Assembly (NCBI RefSeq): GCF_024228315.1
Contig: NZ_CP100454.1
Coordinates: 1,674,001-1,738,000, forward strand
Direction: 5' to 3'
DNA from: Halomarina pelagica
GTDB taxonomy: Archaea; Halobacteriota; Halobacteria; Halobacteriales; Haloarculaceae
DNA: 64,000 nt
Shown: in pieces, positions 17,265 through 25,813 of the stretch
Layout of the letters: every line of letters begins with the position of its first letter
Numbering within the stretch: position 1 is the first letter of the stretch
Program-made: the position numbers and the translations under genes
Notes under the pieces: model-generated
What the model was told of the DNA's origin: nothing
The model's input: the letters and a program-made list of their open reading frames with translations, nothing else
The model's database searches: none

Positions 17265-17605
17265 ATGGTATGCTTTCAATCGAAGATTCCACCTGCGATT
17301 CGATCGTACGATGCTGGCAAAAATAACTATGACGCAATAAACGGCGATTATACTTGGGATTGGAAAGGCGATCTGAAGAGTGCCATCGACAAAGACGAAC
17401 CGTTCATACTGAACATGAACGGTGGGGGGAGAAACAGGATAAAAGCGGCGAAGGATACGGCGACCACAGCGTTGCAACCATCGGATACGACGAGCGTTCC
17501 GACGGATTGTACTGGGCAGTCCATGACGGCTGGGTTGACTATCGGCGATGGCTTCAGAACGATAACTGGGAAGATGTACTCCCAACGTTTATTTGGCAAG
17601 CGTAG
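17265..17605 (+). pseudogene. C39-peptidase-like C-terminal fragment, frameshifted
   Basis: Two overlapping frames make one protein if one G is added to the run of six Gs at 17424-17429. The first part reads MVCFQSKIPPAIRSYDAGKNNYDAINGDY... to NMNGGG, and the second continues EKQDKSGEGYGDHSVATIGYDERSDG...VHDGWVDYRRW, ending at the stop at 17603-17605. DHSVATIGYD...VHDGW matches the His/Asp half of C39-like cysteine peptidases. The upstream half with the catalytic Cys is missing, so this is a truncated and frameshifted remnant. A sequencing error in the G run could explain the shift but not the truncation. AT-rich, like the lipoprotein gene before it. Confidence 0.5.
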
Positions 17606-17690
17606 CCAAGACCGAGGTATATTACCGACACAGCTGTTCCGTTTACACGGGAACCACGGTTCACTTCTAAATAAAGTACAGAGACCACCG

Positions 17691-18857
17691 CTACGGTTCG
17701 AGCAACACCTTCGTGACGCCCTCCTCGCGCTCGTCGAACCGCTCGTACATCTCGGGCGCGCGGTCGAGGCCGACGCGGTGTGAGACGACGAAGCTCGGGT
17801 CGGCGCGTCCCTCGATGATGAGGTCGCGCAGTTGCCGGTTGTACTGCTTGACGTTGCACTGGCCCGTTCCGAGGCGCAGGCCCTTCTCGAACAGCTTCCC
17901 GAAGTCGATGCCGAGCCGGCCCTGGGCGGCCATCTCGTCGGGCGCGCCGGGGTCCTGCGGGACGTACAGGCCCGGGATCCCCAGCTGACCCGTCGGGCGG
18001 ACGGTCTGGATGAGCTGGTTGAGTACGACCGCCGGGTTCTCCCGGGCGGGGTCGTAGGCCTCGTCGCCGGGGTCGGTGTCCGGGTCGATGGCCTGGTAGC
18101 CGACGGCGTCCACGCCGCGGTCGACGCCGTCGCCGTGGGCCTCCTTGATCTGCTCGACCGGGTCGGCCTCCTCGAAGTTGATCGGCGTGGCGTCGCAGTG
18201 ATCGACCGCCAGGTCGAGTCGGCTCTCGACGCGGTCGACGACGTAGATCTCGGCGGCCCCCTTGATCTTCGCGCTGTAGGCGGCCATCAGCCCCACCGGC
18301 CCCGCGCCGAAGATGGCGATGGACTCGCCGGGCTGGAGGCCCGCGAGTTCGGTCCCGTGCCAGCCGGTCGGGAAGATGTCCGCCAGCAGGGCGAAGGAGT
18401 CCTCGTGCTCGTTCCCCTCCGGGAGCTTCAGCGCGTTGAAGTCGGCGTAGGGCACGCGGAGCTTCTCGGCCTGCCCGCCCTTGTACGGACCCATCGCGAC
18501 GTAGCCGTACGCGCCCCCGGCGAAGCCGGGGTTGACGTTCGTACAGAAGCCGGTGAAGCCGTTCTCGCAGTTGCGACAGTGGCCGCAGGCGACGTTGAAG
18601 GGGAGGACGATCCGATCGCCCTCTTCCAGCGTCTCGACGCCCTCGCCGACCTCCGTGACGGTCCCCATGTTCTCGTGACCGAAGACGATCCCCGGTTCGG
18701 CGGACGTCCGCCCCTCGTACATGTGCAGGTCGGACCCGCAGATGGCCGTCGTCGTGATGTCGATTATCGCGTCGTTCGGGCTCTCGAGTTCCGGTTCGTC
18801 CACTTCCTCCACCGCGACGTCGTGCGGTCCCTGGTATACGACCGCGTCCATTGTCAT
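17691..18857 (-). CDS. Zinc-dependent alcohol dehydrogenase, glutathione-independent formaldehyde dehydrogenase type
   Basis: 388 residues from ATG 18857 (ATG 18851 also possible). Catalytic zinc ligands appear in ICGSDLHMY and FGHENMG. The structural zinc loop is CGHCRNCENGFTGFC. The Rossmann motif is GAGPVGLMAAY, followed by VDRVESRLDLA. The long insert around DPDTDPGDEAYDPARENPAV and the LGTGQCNVKQYN segment are typical of formaldehyde dismutase/glutathione-independent formaldehyde dehydrogenase proteins. It likely oxidises formaldehyde or another small aldehyde or alcohol with NAD+. Formate dehydrogenase lies about 5 kb away, so formaldehyde could be taken to CO2; that link is inference. 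Confidence 0.88.
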   Translation of the reverse strand: MTMDAVVYQGPHDVAVEEVDEPELESPNDAIIDITTTAICGSDLHMYEGRTSAEPGIVFGHENMGTVTEVGEGVETLEEGDRIVLPFNVACGHCRNCENGFTGFCTNVNPGFAGGAYGYVAMGPYKGGQAEKLRVPYADFNALKLPEGNEHEDSFALLADIFPTGWHGTELAGLQPGESIAIFGAGPVGLMAAYSAKIKGAAEIYVVDRVESRLDLAVDHCDATPINFEEADPVEQIKEAHGDGVDRGVDAVGYQAIDPDTDPGDEAYDPARENPAVVLNQLIQTVRPTGQLGIPGLYVPQDPGAPDEMAAQGRLGIDFGKLFEKGLRLGTGQCNVKQYNRQLRDLIIEGRADPSFVVSHRVGLDRAPEMYERFDEREEGVTKVLLEP

Positions 18858-18956
18858 CGAATTACACCCCGCCTCACACCACACCGCACGGCTCCTTACT
18901 CGTTTTTCAGTGATAGGTTGACTGTAACTCTGTGAAGGCAATCAGCGACGCCGCTC

Positions 18957-19844
18957 TCACTCGCCGATCGTGGTGCCGGTCGTCGCTTCGAGGTGTTTGA
19001 CGAGCGCCGCCACGTCCTCCCCGCCGAACCCGAGCGCCCGGGTCGCGCCGACGGCCTCCCGCGTCGCGGCGGTCGCCGGCAGGGGGACCTCGGCGTCGCC
19101 CGCCGCGTCGAGCGCCAGCGAGAGGTCCTTGAACAGGAGGTCGACCGGGAACTGCGGATCGAACGATCGCTCCCGGACGGCGTCGCCCTTGACCGCGAAC
19201 AGGGGCGCGCCGAGGACGCCGTCGTCGATCACGTCGAGCACCGTGTCGAGCGGGAGGTCGTGGGCGGTCCCGAAGGCGAGGGCCTCGGCGAACGCCTCCA
19301 TCAAGTTCCCGAGCAACAGGTTCGTCGTGAGTTTCATGGTAGTCCCCTGACCGACCGCGCCGCAGTCGAACACCGACGACCCGATCGCGTCGAGCGGGTC
19401 GCGGACGGCGGCGATCGCGTCGTCGTCGCCCGAGGCCAGCACGACGAGGTCGCCCTCCTCGGCCGGGCCGACCGTCCCGAGGACGGGCGCGTCCACGTAC
19501 CGGCCGCCGGCGTCCGCCACCGCCGTCGCCGCGGCCGTCGTCGCGTCGTGCGAGACGGTGCTCGTGTTCACGACGACGGTGCCCTCCGCGAGTCCCTCGA
19601 CGATACTCTCCTCGCCCGTGACCACCGCGCGGAGCGCCTCGGGACCGGTCACCATCACGAAGACGGCGTCCGCCTCGGCCGCGACGGCGGCCGGGGACTC
19701 CCGAACCGCGTGTCCCGCCTCGGCGAAGGGTTCCGTTCGCGCTTCGGTGCGGTTGTAGACGACGAGTGGGTGGCCCGCGTCCGCGAGGGTCCGGGCCATC
19801 GGCGCGCCCATCGCGCCGAGGCCGACGAAGCCGACTGTCTGCAT
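18957..19844 (-). CDS. NAD(P)-dependent beta-hydroxyacid dehydrogenase (3-hydroxyisobutyrate dehydrogenase family)
   Basis: 295 residues from ATG 19844. The N-terminal Rossmann motif GFVGLGAMGAPMARTLADAGH is intact. It is followed by a VVNTSTVSHD segment, the substrate loop YVDAPVLGTVGPAEEG, and the catalytic-Lys region GQGTTMKLTTNLLLGNLMEAFAE. Family members oxidise 3-hydroxyisobutyrate, tartronate semialdehyde or related acids, or reduce succinic semialdehyde. The substrate here is undetermined. Same strand as the ADH downstream, with a gap of about 100 nt that includes that gene's own upstream region. Confidence 0.88.
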   Translation of the reverse strand: MQTVGFVGLGAMGAPMARTLADAGHPLVVYNRTEARTEPFAEAGHAVRESPAAVAAEADAVFVMVTGPEALRAVVTGEESIVEGLAEGTVVVNTSTVSHDATTAAATAVADAGGRYVDAPVLGTVGPAEEGDLVVLASGDDDAIAAVRDPLDAIGSSVFDCGAVGQGTTMKLTTNLLLGNLMEAFAEALAFGTAHDLPLDTVLDVIDDGVLGAPLFAVKGDAVRERSFDPQFPVDLLFKDLSLALDAAGDAEVPLPATAATREAVGATRALGFGGEDVAALVKHLEATTGTTIGE

Positions 19845-19901
19845 GTAAACGCGGTACGCGCTCGCGGGGCTTGTACGCTCGGTCGACGGTGGCGGGCGCA
19901 A

Positions 19902-19910
19902 GCTATATTC
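19902..19910 (+). promoter_or_regulatory. TATA-like box for GNAT gene
   Basis: GCTATATTC, centred about 31 nt before the ATG at 19937, in the divergent spacer. Confidence 0.45.
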
Positions 19911-19936
19911 TCTGTGACTCGAATACATAGTTATCG

Positions 19937-20521
19937 ATGGCCGCCCGCCTCCCCCTCTGGCGCGTGACGCGCACCGCCCGCGCCCGACGGCTGTACGAGT
20001 GGCTGGCGGCGCGGGGCGTCACCGGGGCCCGCATGTACCAGTACGTCCGCGACCTGGACGACGACGTTCCCGCGCCGTCGCCCCCCGAGAGGGTGACGCT
20101 CGCGTTCGAGGGCGGTGCGCCCCCCGAACTCGAACGGCTCGACGGTGATCTCGCGCGGGACGACCTCGTCCTCGTCGCCCGAAGCGGCGACGAACTCGCC
20201 GGGCAGGTGGTCGTCAGCGTGGGACGGCCGGTCCGCGTCCCGCCGCTCGACGCGACGGTACGCACGGACGGGGCGTACCTCTGGCGGCTCTACGTCCCGC
20301 CCGCCCACCGCGACTGCGGTATCGCCACGGCGCTCGTCTCGGCGGGCGTCCGGGCGGCCCGCGAGCGCGGAGCGGACCGCGCTTCGGCGCTCGTCGCCAC
20401 GGACAACCGGCCGTCGCAGTGGGTGTTCGAGGCCAACGGCTTCGAGGCGCGGACGCTCCACACGTACTACCGCCTCGGCGGACTGAGCCACCGAGGGCGG
20501 ACGGACGCGACGGGAAGGTAA
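19937..20521 (+). CDS. GNAT-family N-acetyltransferase
   Basis: 194 residues. The acetyl-CoA site is seen in LWRLYVPPAHRDCGIATALVSAGVRAARERG (about 114-144) with the H-R-D-C-G-I-A pyrophosphate loop, followed by VATDNRPSQWVFEANGFEARTLHTYYRLG, the usual end of the fold. Residues 1-60 are a less typical N-terminal extension. Substrate unknown. It begins in the spacer divergent from the hydroxyacid dehydrogenase and is followed by a very AT-rich promoter region. Confidence 0.85.
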   Translation: MAARLPLWRVTRTARARRLYEWLAARGVTGARMYQYVRDLDDDVPAPSPPERVTLAFEGGAPPELERLDGDLARDDLVLVARSGDELAGQVVVSVGRPVRVPPLDATVRTDGAYLWRLYVPPAHRDCGIATALVSAGVRAARERGADRASALVATDNRPSQWVFEANGFEARTLHTYYRLGGLSHRGRTDATGR

Positions 20522-20557
20522 TAAATATAATAGACAATAAGTAAATACCTTACACGG

Positions 20558-20570
20558 AATATTTATATCC
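20558..20570 (+). promoter_or_regulatory. TATA box for the CDP-alcohol phosphatidyltransferase/PHP operon
   Basis: AATATTTATATCC within a 50-nt AT-rich block, about 34 nt before the ATG at 20599. One of the strongest TATA boxes in the window. Confidence 0.55.
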
Positions 20571-20598
20571 CAGTTCGTCGCAGGCGTGACTGTACGCG

Positions 20599-21282
20599 AT
20601 GTCCGACGAAATCGGGTCGGCGGTCCGGCGGGTCGTGACGCGGGTCGACCGGCGAGGGCCGCGCTTCGAGCGGGAGAACGTCCTCCGGCGGCTGACCGTC
20701 GCGGACTACATCAGTCTCGTGGCGCTCTTCTGGGGGTGGGCGAGCGCCGTCCTGTTCCTCACGGGCGAGCCGAACTGGGCCGTGCTGGCGATGCTCGGCG
20801 GGTACGGGTTCGACAAGCTCGACGGCTACTGGGCGCGCCGCTCGGGCGTCAGTTCGGCGTTCGGCCGGCAGATCGACTCCTTCATCGACGTCTTCGTCTA
20901 CCTCGTGAGCGCGGCGCTCCTCTATCACTACGCGCTCGCGCCGAACGTCTACGCCAGCCTCGTCGTGGGCTTTCTCGTGGTCGCGTTCGGTGGCCTCCGG
21001 CTCGTGCGCCACAACGACGAGGGGTTCATCGCGGAGGGCGGGACGAGCTACTACCGGGGGACGACCGTCGTGCACACGAACCTCGCGGCGGTCGGCTGCT
21101 ACCTCGCGGCGGCGTTCACCGGGATCCCGAACGGCTGGCTCGCCGGCGCGCTCCTCGTCCTCGTCAGCCCGCTGATGGTGTCCGACTACCGCGCGCCGAA
21201 GACCGACCGCAGCCACGTCCTGGCCGCGCTCGCGGCGCTGACCGTCGCCGCCGGCTGCCTCTACCTGGAGGTCGGCGCGTAG
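20599..21282 (+). CDS. CDP-alcohol phosphatidyltransferase family membrane enzyme
   Basis: 227 residues with about six membrane helices. The catalytic CDP-alcohol signature is perfect: D75-G76-x2-A79-R80-x8-G89-x3-D93-x3-D97. These enzymes transfer a phosphoalcohol from a CDP-lipid (or a CDP-alcohol) to make phospholipid head groups. The overall look is close to archaeal PssA-like proteins, but the head group cannot be read. The stop directly abuts the start of the PHP gene (21282/21283), so the two are co-transcribed. Confidence 0.85.
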   Translation: MSDEIGSAVRRVVTRVDRRGPRFERENVLRRLTVADYISLVALFWGWASAVLFLTGEPNWAVLAMLGGYGFDKLDGYWARRSGVSSAFGRQIDSFIDVFVYLVSAALLYHYALAPNVYASLVVGFLVVAFGGLRLVRHNDEGFIAEGGTSYYRGTTVVHTNLAAVGCYLAAAFTGIPNGWLAGALLVLVSPLMVSDYRAPKTDRSHVLAALAALTVAAGCLYLEVGA

Positions 21283-22002
21283 ATGACGCGGCGACTCGCC
21301 GTCGACCCGCACGTGCACTCGGCGGGGTCCTACGACGCGACGGGGACGGTCGAGGAGATCCTCACGGGGGCGAGCGCGGCCGGTCTCGACGCGCTCGCCG
21401 TGACGGACCACGACGCCATCGAGCGGTCCCTGCGGGCGGTCGAACTCGCCCCCTCCTACGGGCTGCTCGCGCTCCCGGGGGTCGAGGTGTCGACCGCCGA
21501 CGGACACCTGCTCGCGCTCGGCGTCGACCGGCGGCCGCCGGCCGGCGAACCGCTCGCGCGCACCGTCGAGCGCGTCCGCGAGCGGGGGGGCGTCGCGGTC
21601 GTCCCCCACCCGTTCGAGCGGCTCCGCCACGGCGCACCGGCGGCCGCCATCGACGACTGCGACGGCGTCGAGACGTACAACGCCTGTTCGCTCCTGTCCG
21701 TCCGGCGACGGGCCGCCCGTCGCTTCGCCGCGGAGCGGGGCCACGCGCGCATCGGTGGGAGCGACGCCCACACGCCCGCGATGGTCGGGCGGGCGTACAC
21801 CGAGGTGCTCGTCGAGACGGCGGCCGCGACACCCGACGAGGTGTCCGCCGACGCGGTGCTCGATGCGATACGACGCGGCGCGACCCGCGTTCGCGGACGG
21901 CGGACGCCCGTCCGGCGGTTCGTCCGGAAGTACGCGACGAACGCCCGCCTGAAGACGGGCGCGCTGTTCGCGCGCCGGGGCGTGACGCTCACGCGCCGGT
22001 GA
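21283..22002 (+). CDS. PHP-domain metal-dependent phosphoesterase
   Basis: 239 residues. It has the four PHP metal motifs: DPHVHSAGSYD (about 8-18), TDHDAIERS (about 46-54), PHPFERLRHG and GGSDAHTP. The family includes phosphatases and nucleotide or cyclic-phosphate hydrolases similar to TrpH. Its start abuts the stop of the phosphatidyltransferase gene, so it may act on a lipid head-group or nucleotide product of that pathway; this is inference. The C-terminal 40 residues are basic (RRFVRKYATNARLK). Confidence 0.87.
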   Translation: MTRRLAVDPHVHSAGSYDATGTVEEILTGASAAGLDALAVTDHDAIERSLRAVELAPSYGLLALPGVEVSTADGHLLALGVDRRPPAGEPLARTVERVRERGGVAVVPHPFERLRHGAPAAAIDDCDGVETYNACSLLSVRRRAARRFAAERGHARIGGSDAHTPAMVGRAYTEVLVETAAATPDEVSADAVLDAIRRGATRVRGRRTPVRRFVRKYATNARLKTGALFARRGVTLTRR

Positions 22003-22026
22003 CCGCGCGGACGGCGAACGGCCGGG

Positions 22027-22173
22027 TCACTCGACGGTCCGGGAGAAGGCGTCGACGGTCACGTCCACGCCGCAGACGACGCAGCCGCCGTCGAGGATCA
22101 GCTCTCGGACGTCGACGTCGACGACGGTACGCACGTCACACCGGTGACAGCTGAATTCGAATTTCGGTGGCAC
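22027..22173 (-). CDS. 48-residue zinc-ribbon protein
   Basis: GTG start at 22173. The sequence holds two Cys pairs, FSCHRCDVRT and GGCVVCGVDVT, separated by the VRELILDGGC helix. This is the short single zinc ribbon common in haloarchaeal genomes (DUF7560-like). Probably a DNA- or protein-binding module. It lies convergent with the PHP gene and downstream of the NarO-like regulator on the same strand, with a gap of about 110 nt. No function can be assigned. Confidence 0.75.
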   Translation of the reverse strand: MPPKFEFSCHRCDVRTVVDVDVRELILDGGCVVCGVDVTVDAFSRTVE

Positions 22174-22285
22174 GGTTTCGCGCCAGTAGTCGATGGGGTG
22201 GGAGGGGAAGACACCGAGCCCACTATTTGCGGGGCGTTGATGCCGCGGGCGAGGGGACGCCGCCGGGACGACCGCCGCGGAGGCG

Positions 22286-22915
22286 CTACTCGACCAGCAG
22301 CGCGTCGAGCAGTTTCGTCTGTGCCGCCGCGAGGTGCTCTGCGAGCGTCGCACGGTTCACCCCCAGGGCGTCGGCGACTTCGCCCGCGTTCGCCCCCTTC
22401 GGGTGCGAGAAGTACCCCATCTCGTGGGCGGTCTCCAGCACGTCAGCCTGTCGGTCGGTGAGCGCGTCGCGGTCGACGAGCACGAGTTCGCCCGAGTCGG
22501 AGGGACACTCAGAGCGCGTGAGACGACGGACGGCGACGCCGTCGAACGCGGCGCGCAGGTCGCCGATGATCTCCCGGAGCGATTCGAGATCCGGCGCGTA
22601 GAAACTCACGAGGAGGGCACCGTCTCGCGCGCGCACGTCGCGGACCGGACAGTCGTGGGACTCGATCCGTTCGCAGACGCACCCCTGACCGCGTTCGCGG
22701 GCGAGGCGGTAGACGCTCTCGGCGTCGTACCTGAACACCTCGTCCGCGTCGACGGTGGCGTCCTCCGAGGCGGTGAACTCCTCGGTGACCGAGGTTCCGG
22801 ACGCGGAGACGCTCCTGGAGACGGCCCCGACGGGCGACACCTCCCGCGAGACGGCCGCGACCTGACACGTCGGGGGACGCTCGATCCGCATCTCCGCGTA
22901 GATACCGGACCGCAT
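22286..22915 (-). CDS. narO: NarO-like regulator with Bat-type HTH
   Basis: 209 residues from ATG 22915. The C-terminal 60 residues are a bacterio-opsin-activator HTH (LTDRQADVLETAHEMGYFSHP...GVNRATLAEHLAAAQTKLLDALL). The N-terminal half has Cys17 and then Cys79-x-Cys81-x7-Cys89. This C-Xn-CXCX7C arrangement was reported for NarO of Haloferax volcanii, a regulator needed for denitrification, thought to sense oxygen or redox through a metal centre (from memory). It is divergent from the nitrate reductase operon, the expected target. Symbol given by motif and context; direct activity unproven. Confidence 0.82.
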   Translation of the reverse strand: MRSGIYAEMRIERPPTCQVAAVSREVSPVGAVSRSVSASGTSVTEEFTASEDATVDADEVFRYDAESVYRLARERGQGCVCERIESHDCPVRDVRARDGALLVSFYAPDLESLREIIGDLRAAFDGVAVRRLTRSECPSDSGELVLVDRDALTDRQADVLETAHEMGYFSHPKGANAGEVADALGVNRATLAEHLAAAQTKLLDALLVE

Positions 22916-22952
22916 CACGTCGACGCTCTCCCAGCGAGTACAAGCGTGTTGT

Positions 22953-22968
22953 CCCGAAGGTGTTCGGG
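22953..22968. promoter_or_regulatory. Inverted repeat between narO and the nar operon
   Basis: CCCGAA-GGTG-TTCGGG, perfect 6-bp arms, 38 nt from the narO start on one side. It is reminiscent of the CGAAC/GTTCG-type inverted repeats reported upstream of NarO-controlled genes in Haloferax, though the spacing here is shorter. A candidate operator for the divergent promoters. Confidence 0.45.
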
Positions 22969-23023
22969 TACGGGGGGTACTTGAACACCCCGCATCCTGT
23001 GGTCGGCGAGTTACCGCCCTCGA

Positions 23024-23035
23024 GTCGGTACCGAC
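23024..23035. promoter_or_regulatory. 12-bp perfect palindrome upstream of the nar operon
   Basis: GTCGGTACCGAC, perfectly symmetric, about 140 nt upstream of the first nar gene in the 260-nt divergent spacer. Function unknown; a second regulator site is possible. In this GC-rich genome a 12-bp palindrome can also arise by chance. Confidence 0.3.
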
Positions 23036-23175
23036 GGACGAGGAGTGTCCATGAAGCCAGACGGCCACCGCGGCACGGGCGGAGTTGCGTGGCGAACGGA
23101 CGGGCAGGGGTCCGATCGGAACGCCGGAGGGAGAGGACGAGGGAGCCGACGCGGGAGACCGGAGAGAGGCGACCG

Positions 23176-23760
23176 ATGAGGCGCGAGACCCTCGTCGTCG
23201 TGGCCCTCCTCCTCGCGGTGCTCGTCCCGATGTGGTACGTCGCGCTCCACGGCGAGCCGCCGAGCGAGGAGATCGAGATCGACCAGAGCGTCACCGAGAT
23301 GCGACCGCTCCAGGGGTTCGTCGACACGCCGAACAAGCTCTCGCCGAGCCAGGTCGGCGTCGTCGTCTGGGTCGCGCTGTTCGCCCTGGTGGGCGTCCTG
23401 ACGGCGGTCCACCGGTTCATGAACTCGGCCGTCAGGTCGGCTGAGCCGGCCCGGGCAGCGGCCGACGGGGGCCGTCCGGGCCGGCCGGGATCGCCGTGGT
23501 TCCAGACGGACGACAGGTGGGTCGCGACGTATCGCGCCGCGTCGGACGCGACCGAGGGCGTCCTGGCGATGGGCGGGCTGGCGATCCTCGCGATCGTGTT
23601 CGCCGCGCTGTTCACCGGCGAGTACCTCACGCTCGCCCGGACGCAGTACTTCGGCGTCTACGCCGCCGGCATGTTCCTGTCGCTGGCGATGCTCACCGTC
23701 GCCTACTACGCCTGGTTCCTCCCGCACGTCGAGGTCGCGGAACGGAGGGCGCACCGATGA
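23176..23760 (+). CDS. Nitrate-reductase-operon membrane protein, first gene
   Basis: 194 residues with about four membrane helices (5-24, 58-80, 128-150, 158-180) and an outward acidic loop SEEIEIDQSVTEMRPLQGF after helix 1. Not recognised as a known enzyme. Its place before the Rieske and cytochrome b genes, with an ATGA overlap to the Rieske gene, suggests a structural part of the quinol-oxidising membrane module. No heme motif or Cys pair is obvious. The start follows a weak ribosome-binding sequence (GAGAGGCGACC). Confidence 0.75.
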   Translation: MRRETLVVVALLLAVLVPMWYVALHGEPPSEEIEIDQSVTEMRPLQGFVDTPNKLSPSQVGVVVWVALFALVGVLTAVHRFMNSAVRSAEPARAAADGGRPGRPGSPWFQTDDRWVATYRAASDATEGVLAMGGLAILAIVFAALFTGEYLTLARTQYFGVYAAGMFLSLAMLTVAYYAWFLPHVEVAERRAHR

Positions 23761-24413
23761 CGGGGGGACGCGAGGAGTGCGAGTGCGAACGTGAGTGTGA
23801 GTTCGAGGAGCGTCGGGGGCACGGTCTCGAGACGCGCCCCAGCATCTACGCTGACCGTCGCGGGGCGATGGAGCGGCGGGACTTCGCCAAGGTGCTGGCG
23901 ACGGTCGGCGGGTTGACGGCGGTCGGCAGCCTGGCCGCCCCCCTCGCCGGCCTGTCCCGCGTCTTCGAACGGTCGTACACGGGACCGATCTACTCGGACG
24001 GCGTCTACCTCGTCGACGCCGAGGAGAAACGGGTCCCGGAGACCGCGCTCCGCCCCGGCGAGAAGACGACGGTGTTCCCGGAACCCCGACCGGGGATCGA
24101 GCAGGCCCCGACGCTGCTCGTTCGCTACCCGGAGAGCCGCTACGGCGGCGCGACGAAACTCGAGTTCACCGTGTCGGGCTACGCCGCCTACTCGAAGGTC
24201 TGTACGCACGCCGGCTGTATGGTCTCCAACGAGCAGGGCGAGATCCTGGTCTGCCCGTGTCACTTCGGGAAGTTCGACCCGACGGCGGGGGCGACGGTCG
24301 TCGGCGGACCGCCGCCGCGCGCCCTCCCGCAGCTTCCGATCACCCTGTCGAGCGACGGGTACCTCATGGCGACCGGGGACTTCGAGGGCCCGGTCGGGCC
24401 GGGGGGCGAGTGA
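23757..24413 (+). CDS. narB: Rieske [2Fe-2S] protein of the nitrate reductase complex
   Basis: 218 residues from ATG 23757 (overlapping the previous stop); ATG 23868 would give a shorter form starting [12 protein letters not shown] twin-arginine-like RRDFAKVLA precedes a hydrophobic anchor (about residues 45-62). The Rieske ligands are CTHAGC and CPCHFG. The N-terminal 35 residues are unusually Glu/Cys-rich ([12 protein letters not shown]), which is odd and may mean the later start is real. Carries electrons from quinol via cytochrome b toward NarGH. Symbol follows Haloferax usage and is tentative. Confidence 0.9.
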   Translation: MTGGREECECERECEFEERRGHGLETRPSIYADRRGAMERRDFAKVLATVGGLTAVGSLAAPLAGLSRVFERSYTGPIYSDGVYLVDAEEKRVPETALRPGEKTTVFPEPRPGIEQAPTLLVRYPESRYGGATKLEFTVSGYAAYSKVCTHAGCMVSNEQGEILVCPCHFGKFDPTAGATVVGGPPPRALPQLPITLSSDGYLMATGDFEGPVGPGGE

Positions 24414-25813
24414 TGTCCCGGCTCGACGGGCTGGCAGACCGCGTCGGGTCGGCGTCCGAGCGCCTCTACCGGTGGACCGACGACCGGTTCGACCTCGACG
24501 CCGGCCGCGGGGCGCTCGGCAAGGCGTTCCCCGCCGAGGACTCGTTCCTGCTCGGGGAGATCGCCCTGTTCAGCTTCCTCGTGCTCGTGCTCACCGGGAC
24601 CTTCCTCGGTATGTTCTTCGAGCCGAGCACGAGCGACGTGACGTACGAGGGGAGCGTCGCCAAGTTCCAGGGCGAGACCCTCCCGGAGGCGTTCGTCAGC
24701 GTCCTCCACATCACCTACGACGTCCCCTACGGGATGTTCATCCGTCGGATGCACCACTGGGCGGCGCACCTCTTCGTCGCCGCCATCGGACTCCACATGC
24801 TCCGGGTGTTCTTCACCGGCGCGTACCGCAACCCCCGCGAGCCGAACTGGGTCGTCGGCTCCGGGCTGGCCGTGCTGGCGATGGGGGCGGCGTACACGGG
24901 CTACGCGCTCCCCTTCGACGAGTTCGCGAGCACCGCGACGGGCATCGGCTACAACGTGGCGAAGTCGATCCCGATCGTCGGCGACGTGGGCGCGAAGATC
25001 GTCTTCGGCGGCGAGTTCCCGTCCAGCGCGACGATCCCGCGGCTGTACTTCCTCCACGTGCTCGTCATCCCGGCGACGATCGGCGTGCTGCTCGCGGTCC
25101 ACATGGCGATCCTGTTGCGCCAGAAGCACACTGAGACACCGCGGGACGGCCCCGTGGGGACCCGGCGGACGACCGTCGAGGCGGACGACGACAGCGTAGT
25201 GGTCGGACTCCCGGCGTTCCCCAACCAGGCGGCCGTCAGCGCCGTGGTCTTCTTCCTGACGCTGGCGACGCTGTCGCTGCTCGCCGGCTTCCTCCCCGTC
25301 CACAACGTCGCCGAGTACGGCCCGAACGACCTGGCGAGCACCCCCGAACTCATCATGCCCGACTGGTTCTTCATGTGGCTGTACGGCTTCCTGAAGCTCC
25401 TGCCGACGTGGATGAGCGTCACGATCCCGGTGGTCGGGATCCACCTGAACACGGAGTTCATCGGCGGGGTCCTGCTGCCGGGGCTCGTGTTCCTGGCGCT
25501 GTTCGCCTGGCCGTTCATCGACTACTCGGAGGAGCCGACACACTTCACGGCCGACCCGCTGGCGCGACCCTGGCAGACCGCCGTCGGCGTCGCGGCGATC
25601 GTGTTCGTCGTGATCGCCTCCATCGCGGGGATGAACAACATCCTCGCGGACGTGCTTGGCACGTCGACGAGCGTCGTCAACCCGGCCCTCGTCGTCGCGC
25701 TCCTGCTCGGTCCCGCCCTGGCGGGGGGGATCACCTACCGGGTCCTGAGCGGGGACGACGGCGAGCGCGACGCGGGCGGGCGCGACCCGACGGAGGCGAC
25801 GGGCGATGGCTGA
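24413..25813 (+). CDS. Cytochrome b, fused b6/subunit-IV type
   Basis: 466 residues from ATG 24413, overlapping the Rieske stop by one base (TGATG). The N-terminal part has the heme-binding helices ([21 protein letters not shown] and [21 protein letters not shown]). The C-terminal part is like subunit IV of b6f/bc complexes with the [15 protein letters not shown] region. With the Rieske protein it forms a bc-type quinol-oxidising module, a haloarchaeal substitute for NarI. The C-terminal tail is acidic and soluble; its last 8 nt overlap the next gene. Confidence 0.92.
   Translation: MSRLDGLADRVGSASERLYRWTDDRFDLDAGRGALGKAFPAEDSFLLGEIALFSFLVLVLTGTFLGMFFEPSTSDVTYEGSVAKFQGETLPEAFVSVLHITYDVPYGMFIRRMHHWAAHLFVAAIGLHMLRVFFTGAYRNPREPNWVVGSGLAVLAMGAAYTGYALPFDEFASTATGIGYNVAKSIPIVGDVGAKIVFGGEFPSSATIPRLYFLHVLVIPATIGVLLAVHMAILLRQKHTETPRDGPVGTRRTTVEADDDSVVVGLPAFPNQAAVSAVVFFLTLATLSLLAGFLPVHNVAEYGPNDLASTPELIMPDWFFMWLYGFLKLLPTWMSVTIPVVGIHLNTEFIGGVLLPGLVFLALFAWPFIDYSEEPTHFTADPLARPWQTAVGVAAIVFVVIASIAGMNNILADVLGTSTSVVNPALVVALLLGPALAGGITYRVLSGDDGERDAGGRDPTEATGDG

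Noticed and set aside
22960-23175. Upstream extension of the first nar gene into the narO spacer
   Set aside because: The extension is Arg/Ser-rich and would run through the inverted repeat; the ATG at 23176 begins directly with a membrane helix.
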